Assembly (NCBI GenBank): GCA_046316025.1
Contig: JBKCXU010000086.1
Location: 1 to 28,979, forward strand
Length of the DNA: 28,979 nucleotides
Direction of reading: 5' to 3'
Origin: JAJTHJ01 sp046316025
GTDB taxonomy: Bacteria; Pseudomonadota; Gammaproteobacteria; Burkholderiales; Burkholderiaceae_F
Below, in pieces: positions 16,412-24,714 of the stretch. A program made the position numbers and the translations under genes. The notes below the pieces were generated by a model that was not told where the DNA came from, did no database searches, and was given only the letters and a program-made list of their open reading frames with translations. The number at the start of each line of letters is the position of its first letter. Position 1 is the first letter of the stretch.

Positions 16412-16990
16412 CTACTGTGGCGTGGCGACGAGGGTGACCGTATCCGTGTAGGACTTCGCCGGCAGAGATGTCGGCATCGTGGCCTTGAGATTGAGATGCA
16501 GCCGAATGTTGCCGGTGCTGCACTGGCTGCTGTCCCCCACCACGCGTGTAGGGCCCATCGACACCGCGAACGACGCGGCAGACGGTGAACTCGCGCCGAG
16601 CGTCGTCTCGCTCGGTGTTTCCGCAAGTACGTCGTACTCAAGCCGCGATCCGTCGGATGATGCCCTGACGTTCCACCCGTTGGTCCCGGTGTAGTTGGTG
16701 GACGAGATCGACAACCCAACCGTGCCGACGTAGGTGTCGACAACGCAGAACGACATCGTCCCGCCAGGGACGTTGGACGGCCCCTTCAGCGCCCGCGAAG
16801 AGTTATCGACTGTGACGTCGCTGATGTTGAGCACCTGAACCAGCCGCGGCGTTGCCGGCGCGTTTGCCGTAAACACGAAGCTGCCCGTCGAACTCGTTGT
16901 GGACGGCGATCCCTGGGTTGCCGCGCCAGCGTGCATCGCCGCGGCCATCATGGATAAACACAACGCCAAGCGAGAAAACCGATGATTCAT
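16412..16990 (-). CDS. Secreted fimbrial/spore-coat-U-like protein
   Basis: The 192-residue protein starts with a Sec signal peptide (1-23, LALCLSMMAAAMHAGA), followed by a Ser/Thr/Val-rich beta-strand protein. It contains two cysteines (C82 and C157) that could form a disulfide. It ends with YTDTVTLVATPQ, like the C-terminal strand of spore coat U/Csu-type pilus and other fimbrial subunits. GGGAGG lies 7 bases before the ATG, which supports this start; an in-frame extension upstream lacks a signal peptide. No chaperone or usher genes are nearby, so it is not part of a visible pilus operon. Its stop faces the selB stop across 71 bases. The family assignment is tentative; secretion is well supported. 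Confidence 0.72.
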   Translation of the reverse strand: MNHRFSRLALCLSMMAAAMHAGAATQGSPSTTSSTGSFVFTANAPATPRLVQVLNISDVTVDNSSRALKGPSNVPGGTMSFCVVDTYVGTVGLSISSTNYTGTNGWNVRASSDGSRLEYDVLAETPSETTLGASSPSAASFAVSMGPTRVVGDSSQCSTGNIRLHLNLKATMPTSLPAKSYTDTVTLVATPQ

Positions 16991-17147
16991 TTCACTCCCT
17001 CCCGATTTAAGTGGATAAAGGATAGCGCGGCCGCACCACGGCGCGGCAACTCTAAGCGCCCGGCTCGAGTCGACTGCTGCTGAGACATGACAGGTTCGCG
17101 CCGGTTCCACCGCCGGCTCGCGGACGTCGGTCGCGACGGTGTTTGCC

Positions 17148-18842
17148 TCAGTACCTCGCCTCCGGTCGCGATGAGTCTGCCGCCGCCCACGCGCGCTTGA
17201 ACTCGGCCTCGGCCTGCATCGCCTGCTCACGCTTGCCTTGGCGACGCAGGCTTTCGGCCAGACCGTACAGCGCCCAGCCGTTGGCGGGGTAGTGCTTCAA
17301 GTCTTCGCGAAACGCGCGCTCCGCGTCCGCGGGCTTGCCGGCCAGCAAGAGCGCGGAGCCGAGTTCGGCAGTGAGCGACTGCGGCCACGGCGGCGGCTCG
17401 TGCGCGTCGAGTTCCGCCTGCAACTCGACCGCGCGGCGCAAGTGCGCAATCGCCTGCGCAGCCTGCTTGCGCGCCAGCGCGATTTCGCCCTGCAAGGATT
17501 CGATGCCCACCGCGAGCAGCGCCGTCAGCGGGTCGATGGACTTCAGCGTCTTGTCTGCAAGCGACGGGTCGGCGGCCGCGGCTTGCAACGCGGTGAGCTC
17601 GGCCGCCGCAGCATTGGCCTCGCCCTTGCGCGCGAAGGCGGTGCCGCGCGCCCAATGCCACACGGCTTTGGGGAAGCTGCTGCGGCCCGCGGGCTGGGGT
17701 GCGGCGAGCACGGCATCCCACTCGCCGAACCGTACCTGCGCCAGCAGCGGCAGGGCGATGAAGTAGTCGTTGCTGCCGCCGGCGCCAAACGGCTCGCCAC
17801 CGCCCGCGGCCTTGGTCGCCAGCGCCTGCGCGGCGGCGAGCGCAGTGCCGCGGCGCCCTTCCAGCGTGGCCGAGCTCCACAGAAAGTGCTCGTGATGCGA
17901 GATGTGCGACAGCGGCTCGAAGCCCTGCGCGCGCAGTTGCGCGGCCACGTTGGCGTCGGCATCGATGGCGGCCCGGTTGGCGCGCGATGCGTCGGCGTAG
18001 CGACCGAGCCGCATGTAGATGTGCGCCGGCATGTGCACCATGTGGCCCGCGGCGGGCGCCAGCGCGCCCAGCCGGTCGGCGGCGGCAAGCGCGCGCTGCG
18101 GCGTGGGCGCGCGCTCGAACGCGTGGATGAGGTAGTGGTTGGCCGGGGCGTGATTCGGGTTGCGCGCGAGGATCGCTTCGAGGATGGCGACGGCTTCCGG
18201 CGTGCCGGCGCGCGGCTCGCCCTGCTTGTCCCACCAGTCCCAGGGCGACAGTTGCAGCAGCGACTCGGCATGCAGCAGCGCGATGTCGAGGTCGTCCGGG
18301 AACTGCGCCTGCACGGCCGCCAGCGCGTTGGCATAGGCGAGGTCGAGCGGATCGGCATCCGGCGGCGGGCGGGTGATGCACAGCGATGGCGGCGGGGCGA
18401 GCCGCGGGTCGATGGGCGCGGCGGGCGTTGCAGCGTCGATGCCGTAACGCACGGCGAGTGTGCGGATCAGCGCTTGCTCGCGCGGCGTGGCCTTGGGCGC
18501 CAGTTGCAGCGCGCGCTGGGTGTAGCCGATGGCGGTGGAGAGATCGCCGCGGATCGGCGCGTTGATGTTGGGGCCGGTCGCGTAGCCCAACCCCCAGGCG
18601 CACATCGCGCACTGCGAGTCGAGCTTGAGCGCGGCGTCGAAGGCGCGCGCGGCCTCATAGAAGTCGAAGGCCCAGGCGAGCATCAACCCCTGGTCGAAGT
18701 AGCGCTGCGCCTGCGGGCTGGCGGTGGTGATCGGCATGGTGTGGGTGCCGAGGCCCTCGATCACCGGCGCGGGCAGGGGCGCCGGGCGGTCGCAGGCGGT
18801 GAGGGCGAACGCGCAAAGGGCAAAGAGCAGGGGGCGAAGCAT
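17148..18842 (-). CDS. TPR-repeat lipoprotein with CxxC and His-rich motifs
   Basis: The 564-residue protein has a lipoprotein signal (LTAC lipobox, C17). The next residue is Asp18, which in E. coli would favour retention at the inner membrane. The mature part is built of helical TPR-like repeats: AQRYFDQGLMLAWAFDFYEA near 45-64, NHAPANHYLIHAFE near 230-243, and a run of repeats at 390-550. It contains CAMC (C78-C81) followed by WG, then HMVHMPAHIYMRLGR (267-281) and HISHHEHF (313-320). These Cys and His groups could bind metal or heme, but that is inference. The family is widespread and uncharacterised. The start is the ATG at 18842. The nearest plus-strand gene diverges across 251 bases containing a repeat. 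Confidence 0.88.
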   Translation of the reverse strand: MLRPLLFALCAFALTACDRPAPLPAPVIEGLGTHTMPITTASPQAQRYFDQGLMLAWAFDFYEAARAFDAALKLDSQCAMCAWGLGYATGPNINAPIRGDLSTAIGYTQRALQLAPKATPREQALIRTLAVRYGIDAATPAAPIDPRLAPPPSLCITRPPPDADPLDLAYANALAAVQAQFPDDLDIALLHAESLLQLSPWDWWDKQGEPRAGTPEAVAILEAILARNPNHAPANHYLIHAFERAPTPQRALAAADRLGALAPAAGHMVHMPAHIYMRLGRYADASRANRAAIDADANVAAQLRAQGFEPLSHISHHEHFLWSSATLEGRRGTALAAAQALATKAAGGGEPFGAGGSNDYFIALPLLAQVRFGEWDAVLAAPQPAGRSSFPKAVWHWARGTAFARKGEANAAAAELTALQAAAADPSLADKTLKSIDPLTALLAVGIESLQGEIALARKQAAQAIAHLRRAVELQAELDAHEPPPWPQSLTAELGSALLLAGKPADAERAFREDLKHYPANGWALYGLAESLRRQGKREQAMQAEAEFKRAWAAADSSRPEARY

Positions 18843-18879
18843 TGTTTCCGATTCTATTGGGGGGCTTTGCCGAAGCGCT

Positions 18880-18980
18880 GCGGTCTTCCCTCACCCGGCG
18901 CTTCGCGCCACCCTCCCCCGGAGGGGGAGGGTTAAAGCCCCTCTCCCCCCGGGAGAGGGGTTGGGGTGAGGGAGGGCCGC
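18880..18980. repeat. Palindromic repeat family P, copy 2 (divergent gap)
   Basis: Left arm GCGGTCTTCCCTCACCC (18880-18896) and right arm GGGTGAGGGAGGGCCGC (18964-18980) are inverted with two mismatches. The interior has GGCGCTTCGCGCC and CTCTCCCCCCGGGAGAG palindromes as in the other copies. It lies between the divergent TPR lipoprotein and BMP genes. Confidence 0.86.
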
Positions 18981-19093
18981 AGCCACGGGCACGGCGCCAC
19001 AACTATGTACGACCGTCCTCTTGGCACGCGCACTGCTAGCATCTCCCGCACCCAATCCCCTCCTTTAACCCCACCCCACAAGGAAAACCCACC

Positions 19094-20098
19094 ATGCCGC
19101 GCACCCAACGCCGCGAACTGCTGATCGGCGGCTCGCTTGCCGCCCTTGCCGCCGCCGTCCCCGCCATCGCCCACGCCCAGGGCAAAAAGATCAAGGTCGC
19201 CGCGATCTACACGGTGCCGGTCGAGCAGCAGTGGGTGAGCCGCATCCACAAGGCGTTGAACGCGGCCGTGGCGCGCGGCGAGATCGAGTACGTGTTCAGC
19301 GAGAACGTCGCCAATGCCGACTACGAGCGCGTGATGCGCCAGTACGCCGAGAAGGGCACGGACTTCATCGTCGGCGAATCCTTCGCGGTGGAGGCCGCCG
19401 CGCGCAAGGTGGCCAAGGACTACCCGAAGATCGCCTTCCTGCTCGGCAGCTCGGGCCAGCCGCAGGCGCCGAACTTTTCGGTCTTCGACAACTACATCCA
19501 CGAGGCCGCTTTCCTCACCGGCATGTTCGCCGGCGGCATGACCAAGACCAACAAGATCGGCATGGTCGGCGGTTTCCCGATCCCCGAGGTCAACCGCCTG
19601 ATGAACGCCTTCATGGCGGGTGCCAAGGAAGTGAACCCGAAGGTCGAGTTCATGGTCACCTTCATCAACTCGTGGTTCGACCCGCCCAAGGCCAAGGAAG
19701 CCGCCTTCGCGATGATCGACAAGGGCGCGGACGTGATGTACGCGGAGCGCTTTGGCGTGTCGGACGCCGCCAAGGAACGCAAGGTGCTGGCCATCGGCAA
19801 CGTGATCGACACGCAGGCGCAGTACCCGGAGACGGTGGTGGTGAGCGCGCTGTGGTTCATGGAGCCCACCATCGACGAGACGCTGAAGAAGATCAAGGCC
19901 GGCAAGTTCGCGGCCGAGGACTACGGCAAGTGGAGCTACATGGGTGTCAAGGGTTCGGCGCTGTCGCCGCTGGGCACCTTCGAGAAGAAAGTGCCGGCCG
20001 ATCTCGTCAAGCGCGTGCGCGCGCGTGAAGCCGAAATCCTCGCCGGCAAGTTCACCGTCAAGATCGACGACAACCAGCCGAAGTCGACGGCGAAGTAA
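19094..20098 (+). CDS. BMP/PnrA-family ABC transporter substrate-binding protein
   Basis: The 334-residue protein has an N-terminal export signal with RR before a hydrophobic stretch (QRRELLIGGSLAALAA) and likely cleavage after AHA (26-28). It is perhaps Tat-dependent, although a hydrophobic FLK-type consensus is weak. The mature protein matches the BMP (Bmp/Med/PnrA) fold: KVAAIYTVPVEQQWVSRIHK, then the conserved IVGESFAVEAA, IAFLLGS, FDNYIHEAAFLTGMFAGGMT, and MVGGFPIPEVNRLMNAFMAG. Such proteins bind nucleosides or similar small molecules in the periplasm and pass them to an ABC importer. AAGGAAAA precedes the ATG. A double-ABC ATPase follows after a small lipoprotein gene, which fits an import system, but no permease genes are present in the window. 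Confidence 0.92.
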   Translation: MPRTQRRELLIGGSLAALAAAVPAIAHAQGKKIKVAAIYTVPVEQQWVSRIHKALNAAVARGEIEYVFSENVANADYERVMRQYAEKGTDFIVGESFAVEAAARKVAKDYPKIAFLLGSSGQPQAPNFSVFDNYIHEAAFLTGMFAGGMTKTNKIGMVGGFPIPEVNRLMNAFMAGAKEVNPKVEFMVTFINSWFDPPKAKEAAFAMIDKGADVMYAERFGVSDAAKERKVLAIGNVIDTQAQYPETVVVSALWFMEPTIDETLKKIKAGKFAAEDYGKWSYMGVKGSALSPLGTFEKKVPADLVKRVRAREAEILAGKFTVKIDDNQPKSTAK

Positions 20099-20154
20099 CT
20101 TGGTCGAGGGCGCGGCGCTCCATGCAAGGCGCGCCGCATCCAAGGAGGCAGTCA

Positions 20155-20661
20155 ATGAAACTGTGGATTGGCGTCTTGTCACTCTCTACGGCTCTGCTCG
20201 CCGGCTGCGCAACGACACCAGCGGATAACGGCATGCCGAAGGACTATTCCGGGCCGAAGGCAACGCTTACCGACAGTGTCAAGGCCGAGGATGGATCTAA
20301 GGCACAAGTCTTCGCAGTGACCAGCATCGACGGCGTACGCGTTTACAACACCCCGGGCGCCTCACGCCAGGCGAGCCAAGGGCGTGGCTTTGCTCTGACC
20401 ACGAACACAGTCAGCCGCCCCGTCGCGGCGCGCCCGTTGAAGGTCGGCCTGATCGCCACGCACATCACGGCAGCACCGATTCACGAGATTGCGAGCCGCG
20501 CGGCAGGGACGTTCTTTTCCGTCGAGGGCGTCGTCGATTTCACGCCGCAGGCGGATCGGTCTTATGTCGTGCGGGGAGAACTCAAGGCGCAAGGATCGTT
20601 GGTGTGGATCGAAGACTCCGCCTCCGGCGAGGTCGTGACCCAAAAAGTTGGCGGGAAGTAA
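20155..20661 (+). CDS. Small lipoprotein of unknown function
   Basis: The 168-residue product has a clear lipoprotein signal peptide ending in LLAGC (C18); Ala at +2 favours the outer membrane in E. coli terms. The rest is mostly beta-strand with no cysteines. I do not recognise a family beyond a lipoprotein with a compact domain (about 85-165: GLIATHITAAPIHEIAS, then FFSVEGVVDFTP and SYVVRGELKAQGSL). A strong Shine-Dalgarno (AAGGAGG) lies 5 bases upstream of the ATG at 20155. GC is visibly lower than in the flanking genes. It sits between the BMP binding protein and the ABC ATPase, same strand, with gaps of 56 and 36 bases, which suggests an insertion into a transporter operon or an accessory lipoprotein. 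Confidence 0.83.
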   Translation: MKLWIGVLSLSTALLAGCATTPADNGMPKDYSGPKATLTDSVKAEDGSKAQVFAVTSIDGVRVYNTPGASRQASQGRGFALTTNTVSRPVAARPLKVGLIATHITAAPIHEIASRAAGTFFSVEGVVDFTPQADRSYVVRGELKAQGSLVWIEDSASGEVVTQKVGGK

Positions 20662-20697
20662 CCGGCCGTTACCGGTTGCGCAAAGACGCTGTCGGCG

Positions 20698-22209
20698 GTG
20701 CTGAGCCTTGTCCACATCACCAAGCGCTTCGGCGCCTTGGTCGCCAACGACGACATCTCGCTCTCGCTGGCGCGCGGCGAGGTGCTGGCGCTGCTCGGCG
20801 AAAACGGCGCCGGCAAGTCCACGCTGGTGTCGATCCTGTTCGGTCACTACCGCGCCGATGAAGGCGCCATCGAGATCGACGGCGCGCCGCTGCCGCCGGG
20901 CGAGCCTGCCGCTGCGCTGGCCGCGGGCATCGGCATGGTGCACCAGCACTTCACGCTGGCCGACAACCTCTCGGTGCTCGACAACGTCACCATTGGCACC
21001 GAGCCGCTGTGGCGCCCCGCCGCGCGGCGCGGGGCGGCGCGGCGCAAGCTCGTGGACAAGGCGGCGCGCTTTGGTCTGGCGGTCGATCCCGATGCGCGCG
21101 TGGCCACACTCTCGGTCGGCGAGCGGCAGCGGGTGGAAATCCTGAAGGCGCTGTACCGCGGCGCGCGCGTGCTGATCCTCGACGAGCCGACTGCGGTGCT
21201 CACACCGCAGGAGTCCGAGTCGCTGTTTGCCACGCTCAAGCAGTTCGTGCGCGAAGGGCTGGCGGTGATCTTCATCAGCCACAAGCTCGACGAGGTGCTG
21301 GCGGTGGCCGACCGCATCGCCGTGCTGCGTGCAGGCAGGCTGGTGGCCGAGCGCGCCGCGGCCCAAACCACCAAGGCCGAACTCGCGGCGCTGATGGTCG
21401 GCCGCGAACTCGCACCTCCGCCCGCGCGCAGCGAGCGCGCGCCGGGGGCGCGAGTGCTCGAACTCACCGACGTGGCCAACGGCGGCCACGGCCGCGCCGC
21501 CTTGCAGGGCGCCACGCTCAGCGTGCACGGCGGCGAGATCGTCGCGGTGGCGGGTGTCGCCGGCAACGGGCAAGGCGCGCTGGCGCAACTGCTGTTCGGC
21601 CTCGCGCGCCCTGTGCGCGGGCGCATCGCGCTGCACGGCGCCGACTACCCGGCCACGCCGCGCGCGCTGGCCGCCGCGGGCGTGGCACGTGTGCCCGAAG
21701 ACCGCCGTCGCGAGGGCAGCGTGGGCGAGTTCTCGCTTGCCGAGAACGGCGCGCTCGAACGGCTGCGCACGCCGCGCTTTACGCGCGCCGGGCTGCTGCG
21801 GCGGGGCGAGATGCGCCGCTTCGGCGCGCAACTCGCGGCCGACTATGACGTGCGCGGCGGGGCGCTTGGCGCGCCGGTGCGTCTGCTCTCCGGCGGCAAC
21901 CTGCAGAAGCTGATCCTCGGCCGCGCGTTATCTGCAATGGCGCCGGCAGGACGGCCGCGCTTGATCGTGGTCGATCAACCGACCTGGGGGCTGGATGTCG
22001 GCGCGGTGGCCGCGATCCACGCGCGCTTGCTTGCCGCGCGCGAGGCCGGCGACGCGGTGCTGCTGATCAGCGAAGACCTCGACGAAATCTTCGCGCTCGC
22101 CGACCGGATTGCCGTGATCAATCACGGCCGCATCGTCGAAACCCGCGCCGCGCGCGAGTGGACGCTGGCGGAGCTGGGGCTGGCGATGGCGGAACGGAGG
22201 GCGGCGTAG
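20698..22209 (+). CDS. Double-ABC ATPase of a BMP-type (nucleoside/simple sugar) ABC importer
   Basis: The 503-residue protein has two fused ABC domains. Domain 1 has Walker A GENGAGKST (34-42), the Q-loop region MVHQHFTL, a signature LSVGERQRVEI (138-148) and Walker B VLILDEPTAVL (158-168). Domain 2 has the relaxed Walker A typical of second domains (GVAGNGQGAL, 286-295), signature LSGGNLQKLILGRAL (397-411) and Walker B RLIVVDQPTWGLD (421-433). This is the RbsA/NupA/YufO layout for carbohydrate and nucleoside importers, and fits the BMP protein upstream. The start is a GTG at 20698 without a strong ribosome site. In related operons two permease genes usually follow. Here a palindromic repeat and an unrelated hydrolase gene follow instead. 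Confidence 0.92.
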   Translation: MLSLVHITKRFGALVANDDISLSLARGEVLALLGENGAGKSTLVSILFGHYRADEGAIEIDGAPLPPGEPAAALAAGIGMVHQHFTLADNLSVLDNVTIGTEPLWRPAARRGAARRKLVDKAARFGLAVDPDARVATLSVGERQRVEILKALYRGARVLILDEPTAVLTPQESESLFATLKQFVREGLAVIFISHKLDEVLAVADRIAVLRAGRLVAERAAAQTTKAELAALMVGRELAPPPARSERAPGARVLELTDVANGGHGRAALQGATLSVHGGEIVAVAGVAGNGQGALAQLLFGLARPVRGRIALHGADYPATPRALAAAGVARVPEDRRREGSVGEFSLAENGALERLRTPRFTRAGLLRRGEMRRFGAQLAADYDVRGGALGAPVRLLSGGNLQKLILGRALSAMAPAGRPRLIVVDQPTWGLDVGAVAAIHARLLAAREAGDAVLLISEDLDEIFALADRIAVINHGRIVETRAAREWTLAELGLAMAERRAA

Positions 22210-22245
22210 AGCACGTGTCGCATTGAGTGAATCGCTTCGATCCGG

Positions 22246-22316
22246 CGGTCTTCCCTCACCCCAACCCCTCTCCCCCCGGGAGAGGGTGGCGCGAAGCGCC
22301 GGGTGAGGGAAGACCG
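22246..22316. repeat. Palindromic repeat family P, copy 3 (inverted orientation)
   Basis: CGGTCTTCCCTCACCC (22246-22261) and GGGTGAGGGAAGACCG (22301-22316) are perfect 16-base inverted arms around CTCTCCCCCCGGGAGAG and GGCGCGAAGCGCC. The order of the inner hairpins is reversed compared with copies 1 and 2, so this copy is in the opposite orientation. It follows the ABC ATPase gene where permease genes would be expected. Confidence 0.9.
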
Positions 22317-22388
22317 TCGCCAACGGCGACTCTCCAGCGCAATGCCTCGCACGCCACGCCACCGAGAGTCCTTAACATCGCCACCACC

Positions 22389-23288
22389 ATGCCCGCGCCC
22401 ACCCTCCCCCCCGCCCTCACCGCCGAGCGCCGCGAACTCAACGGCCGCAGCGGGCGCCTCACCTACTACGTTGCCGGCAGCGGTGCACCGGTGCTGCTCC
22501 TGCACAGCATCAACGCCGCGGCCTCGGCCTACGAGGTCAAACCCGCCTTCGAGCACGCGGCGCGCACGCATCGCGCCTACGCGCCCGACCTGCCGGGCTA
22601 CGGCTTTTCCGACCGCTCGCCGCGCCGTTACGACGCGGCGCTGTTCTGCGACGCGGTGCGCGACCTGCTCGACGCCATCGCCGCCGAGCATGGCGCGCAG
22701 CCGGTCGATGCGCTCGCGCTGTCGCTGGCGAGCGAGTTTCTCGCCCGCGTCGCCGCCGGGCAGCCGGACCGGTTCCGCACGCTCACCCTCGTCACGCCCA
22801 CGGGCTTTAACCGTGGCGCCGACAAACTGCGCGGCGCGCCCGGCAGCAACCGCGAAGTGCCCGGCGTGTACGCGACCGCCACCTTCCCGCTGTGGCGCGG
22901 CGCGCTCTTCAGCGGGCTGGTCGGCCGCGCCAGCATCCGCTACTTTCTGAAGCGCACCTTTGGCGCGGACACGGTGGACGAAGGTCTGGTCGATTACGCG
23001 TGGCGCACCACGCACCAGCCGGGCGCCGCCCATGCGCCGTTTGCGTTTCTCTCGGGGCGTCTGTTCAGCGCCGACATCCGCAACGTCTACGAACAGTTGA
23101 CCTTGCCGGTCTGGCTCGCGCACGGCACGCGCGGCGACTTCCGCGATTTCTCTGAAAGTGAGTGGACTCGCGCCCGGCCCAACTGGCAGGTGCAGGCCTT
23201 CGACAGCGGCGCGCTCGTCTACTACCAGCAGCCCGCCGAATTCTTCGGCCGCTGGGGAGAATTTCTGGCGCGCGCCGGTACGCGGTAA
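22389..23288 (+). CDS. Alpha/beta-hydrolase-fold protein with degenerate catalytic residues
   Basis: The 299-residue protein has the alpha/beta hydrolase pattern: VLLLHSINAA after the first strands (oxyanion region, 35-44), APDLPGYGFSDRS (65-77), a nucleophile elbow ALSLA with S112 (instead of GxSxG), and an acid candidate D250 in HGTRGDF. The C-terminal segment that normally carries the catalytic His (GH...E.P pattern) reads SGALVYYQQP, and there is no His after H245. It may therefore be a non-hydrolytic or altered enzyme. The ATG at 22389 begins a plausible N-terminus; the upstream in-frame reading passes through the repeat and is not likely protein. An ATP-grasp gene follows after 63 bases, probably in the same operon. 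Substrate unknown. Confidence 0.85.
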   Translation: MPAPTLPPALTAERRELNGRSGRLTYYVAGSGAPVLLLHSINAAASAYEVKPAFEHAARTHRAYAPDLPGYGFSDRSPRRYDAALFCDAVRDLLDAIAAEHGAQPVDALALSLASEFLARVAAGQPDRFRTLTLVTPTGFNRGADKLRGAPGSNREVPGVYATATFPLWRGALFSGLVGRASIRYFLKRTFGADTVDEGLVDYAWRTTHQPGAAHAPFAFLSGRLFSADIRNVYEQLTLPVWLAHGTRGDFRDFSESEWTRARPNWQVQAFDSGALVYYQQPAEFFGRWGEFLARAGTR

Positions 23289-23351
23289 CCTTCCCGCACG
23301 CGTGGCGAACTGGCAGTTGGCGCCCGTGCACCGCCGTTACCTGTTGCTCCC

Positions 23352-24701
23352 GTGACCCCGCCCGCCACCATCGGCCTGCTGTTCGACCGCGACTTCGACG
23401 CGGTCGAACACGCGCGCCTGCACGCTGCCGGCTACCGCTTCGCGCGGGCGGGTTTCGATCTGTTCCGCTTTCCGAGCCAGCTTGCGCTGCCGGGCTTCGA
23501 CCTCACCGGCTTCGCGCAGCGGATCGCGCGGCGCGCGCGGCGCGGCGGCTGGGCCGCCATCGTCTCGCACGAAGAACCCTTCGGCGCTCTCGCTGCCGCG
23601 CTGGCCGCACGCGCGGCCGGACTGCCCGGCACCGACCCGGCGGCTGTCGTCGCCTGCCAGAACAAGGCCGTGATGCGCGGCGTGCTGGCGCGCGTCGCGC
23701 CCGAGGCCAACCCGCGCTGGGCGGTGCTCGATCTCGCCGCCGCCGCGCACGGCGAACTGCCCGAAGGCTTCGGCTACCCCTGCTTTGCCAAGCCGGTGAC
23801 GGCCGCGTTCTCCGTGCTGGCGCGGCGGCTCGGCAGCGCGCACGACCTGCGCGCGCTGGCGCGGCAGCAGTGGCGCGAACGGCTGGTCGCGCGCTGGCTG
23901 GCACAGCCTTTCGACCGCGCCGCCGCCCGCTTGCAGCCGCAGGCCGGTCCGACGCGCCGGCTGCTGATCGAAGAGCCGATCCACGCTCCGCAGTACAACC
24001 TGGACGGCTACGTGCACCGCGGCGAGGTACGCGTGCTCGGCGTGGTCGATGCGGTGATGGTGCCCGGCACCCAGGCCTTTGCGCGCTGGCAGTTGCCGAG
24101 CCGGCTGCCGGCGCCGGTCGTTGTGCGGGCGGCGGAACTCGCCGGGCGTTTTCTGCGTGCGGTGGGCTTCGATCACGGCTTCTTCAATTTCGAGTTCTTC
24201 TATGAGGCGGCGAGCGAGCGGCTGACCGCGATCGAGTTCAACCCGCGGCTGGCCTCGCAGTTCTCCGACCTGTACCGGCGCGTGCAGGGCATCGACCCGC
24301 ACGCGATGGCTATCGCGCTCGCCTGCGGCGAAGACCCCGCCGCGCTGCCGCGCGTGGCGTCGACCGCGCCGGTGGCGGCGAGCCTGGTGTGGCGCGCCTT
24401 CGATGCCGCCTCGGTGCCGCCGCCGCCGCGCCGCGCCGAGCGCGCGGCGCTGGCGCGGACCTGCCCGGATGCGCTGCTGCTCACCTTCACCAAGCGCGGC
24501 GCGGCGCTGCGGCGCGATTTCGCCTGGCTGGAGAGCCACCGCTACGGCATCGTGCATCTGGGTGCGGACAGTTGGGACGCACTCGCCGCGCGCTGCGCGA
24601 CCGCCGCCGCGGCGCTGCGCTGGCCCAATGCGCCGTATGCGGAAAGCGTCGTGCAGTTGGCGCGCGGCGAGGGGTTGGCCGCGGGCACGCGCGCCGCATA
24701 G
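23352..24701 (+). CDS. ATP-grasp domain ligase-like protein
   Basis: The 449-residue protein has an ATP-grasp fold. An N-terminal domain (1-110) contains VSHEEPFGALAAALAA. The ATP-binding lysine is K147 in CFAKPVTAAFSVLARR, with LIEEPI (205-210) forming the adenine-side loop and the metal-binding pair FEF (E281) and IEFNPR (E295, N297) near the end of the domain. After the conserved SQFSDLYRRVQGIDPHAMA, a C-terminal domain (about 340-449) follows. ATP-grasp enzymes join a carboxylate to an amine, thiol or similar group via an acyl-phosphate. The product here is unknown. It starts with GTG at 23352 with no clear ribosome site. It pairs with the upstream alpha/beta-hydrolase-like gene. Its stop is 13 bases from that of the convergent synthase gene. 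Confidence 0.88.
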   Translation: MTPPATIGLLFDRDFDAVEHARLHAAGYRFARAGFDLFRFPSQLALPGFDLTGFAQRIARRARRGGWAAIVSHEEPFGALAAALAARAAGLPGTDPAAVVACQNKAVMRGVLARVAPEANPRWAVLDLAAAAHGELPEGFGYPCFAKPVTAAFSVLARRLGSAHDLRALARQQWRERLVARWLAQPFDRAAARLQPQAGPTRRLLIEEPIHAPQYNLDGYVHRGEVRVLGVVDAVMVPGTQAFARWQLPSRLPAPVVVRAAELAGRFLRAVGFDHGFFNFEFFYEAASERLTAIEFNPRLASQFSDLYRRVQGIDPHAMAIALACGEDPAALPRVASTAPVAASLVWRAFDAASVPPPPRRAERAALARTCPDALLLTFTKRGAALRRDFAWLESHRYGIVHLGADSWDALAARCATAAAALRWPNAPYAESVVQLARGEGLAAGTRAA

Positions 24702-24714
24702 GCGCGCGCGACCG

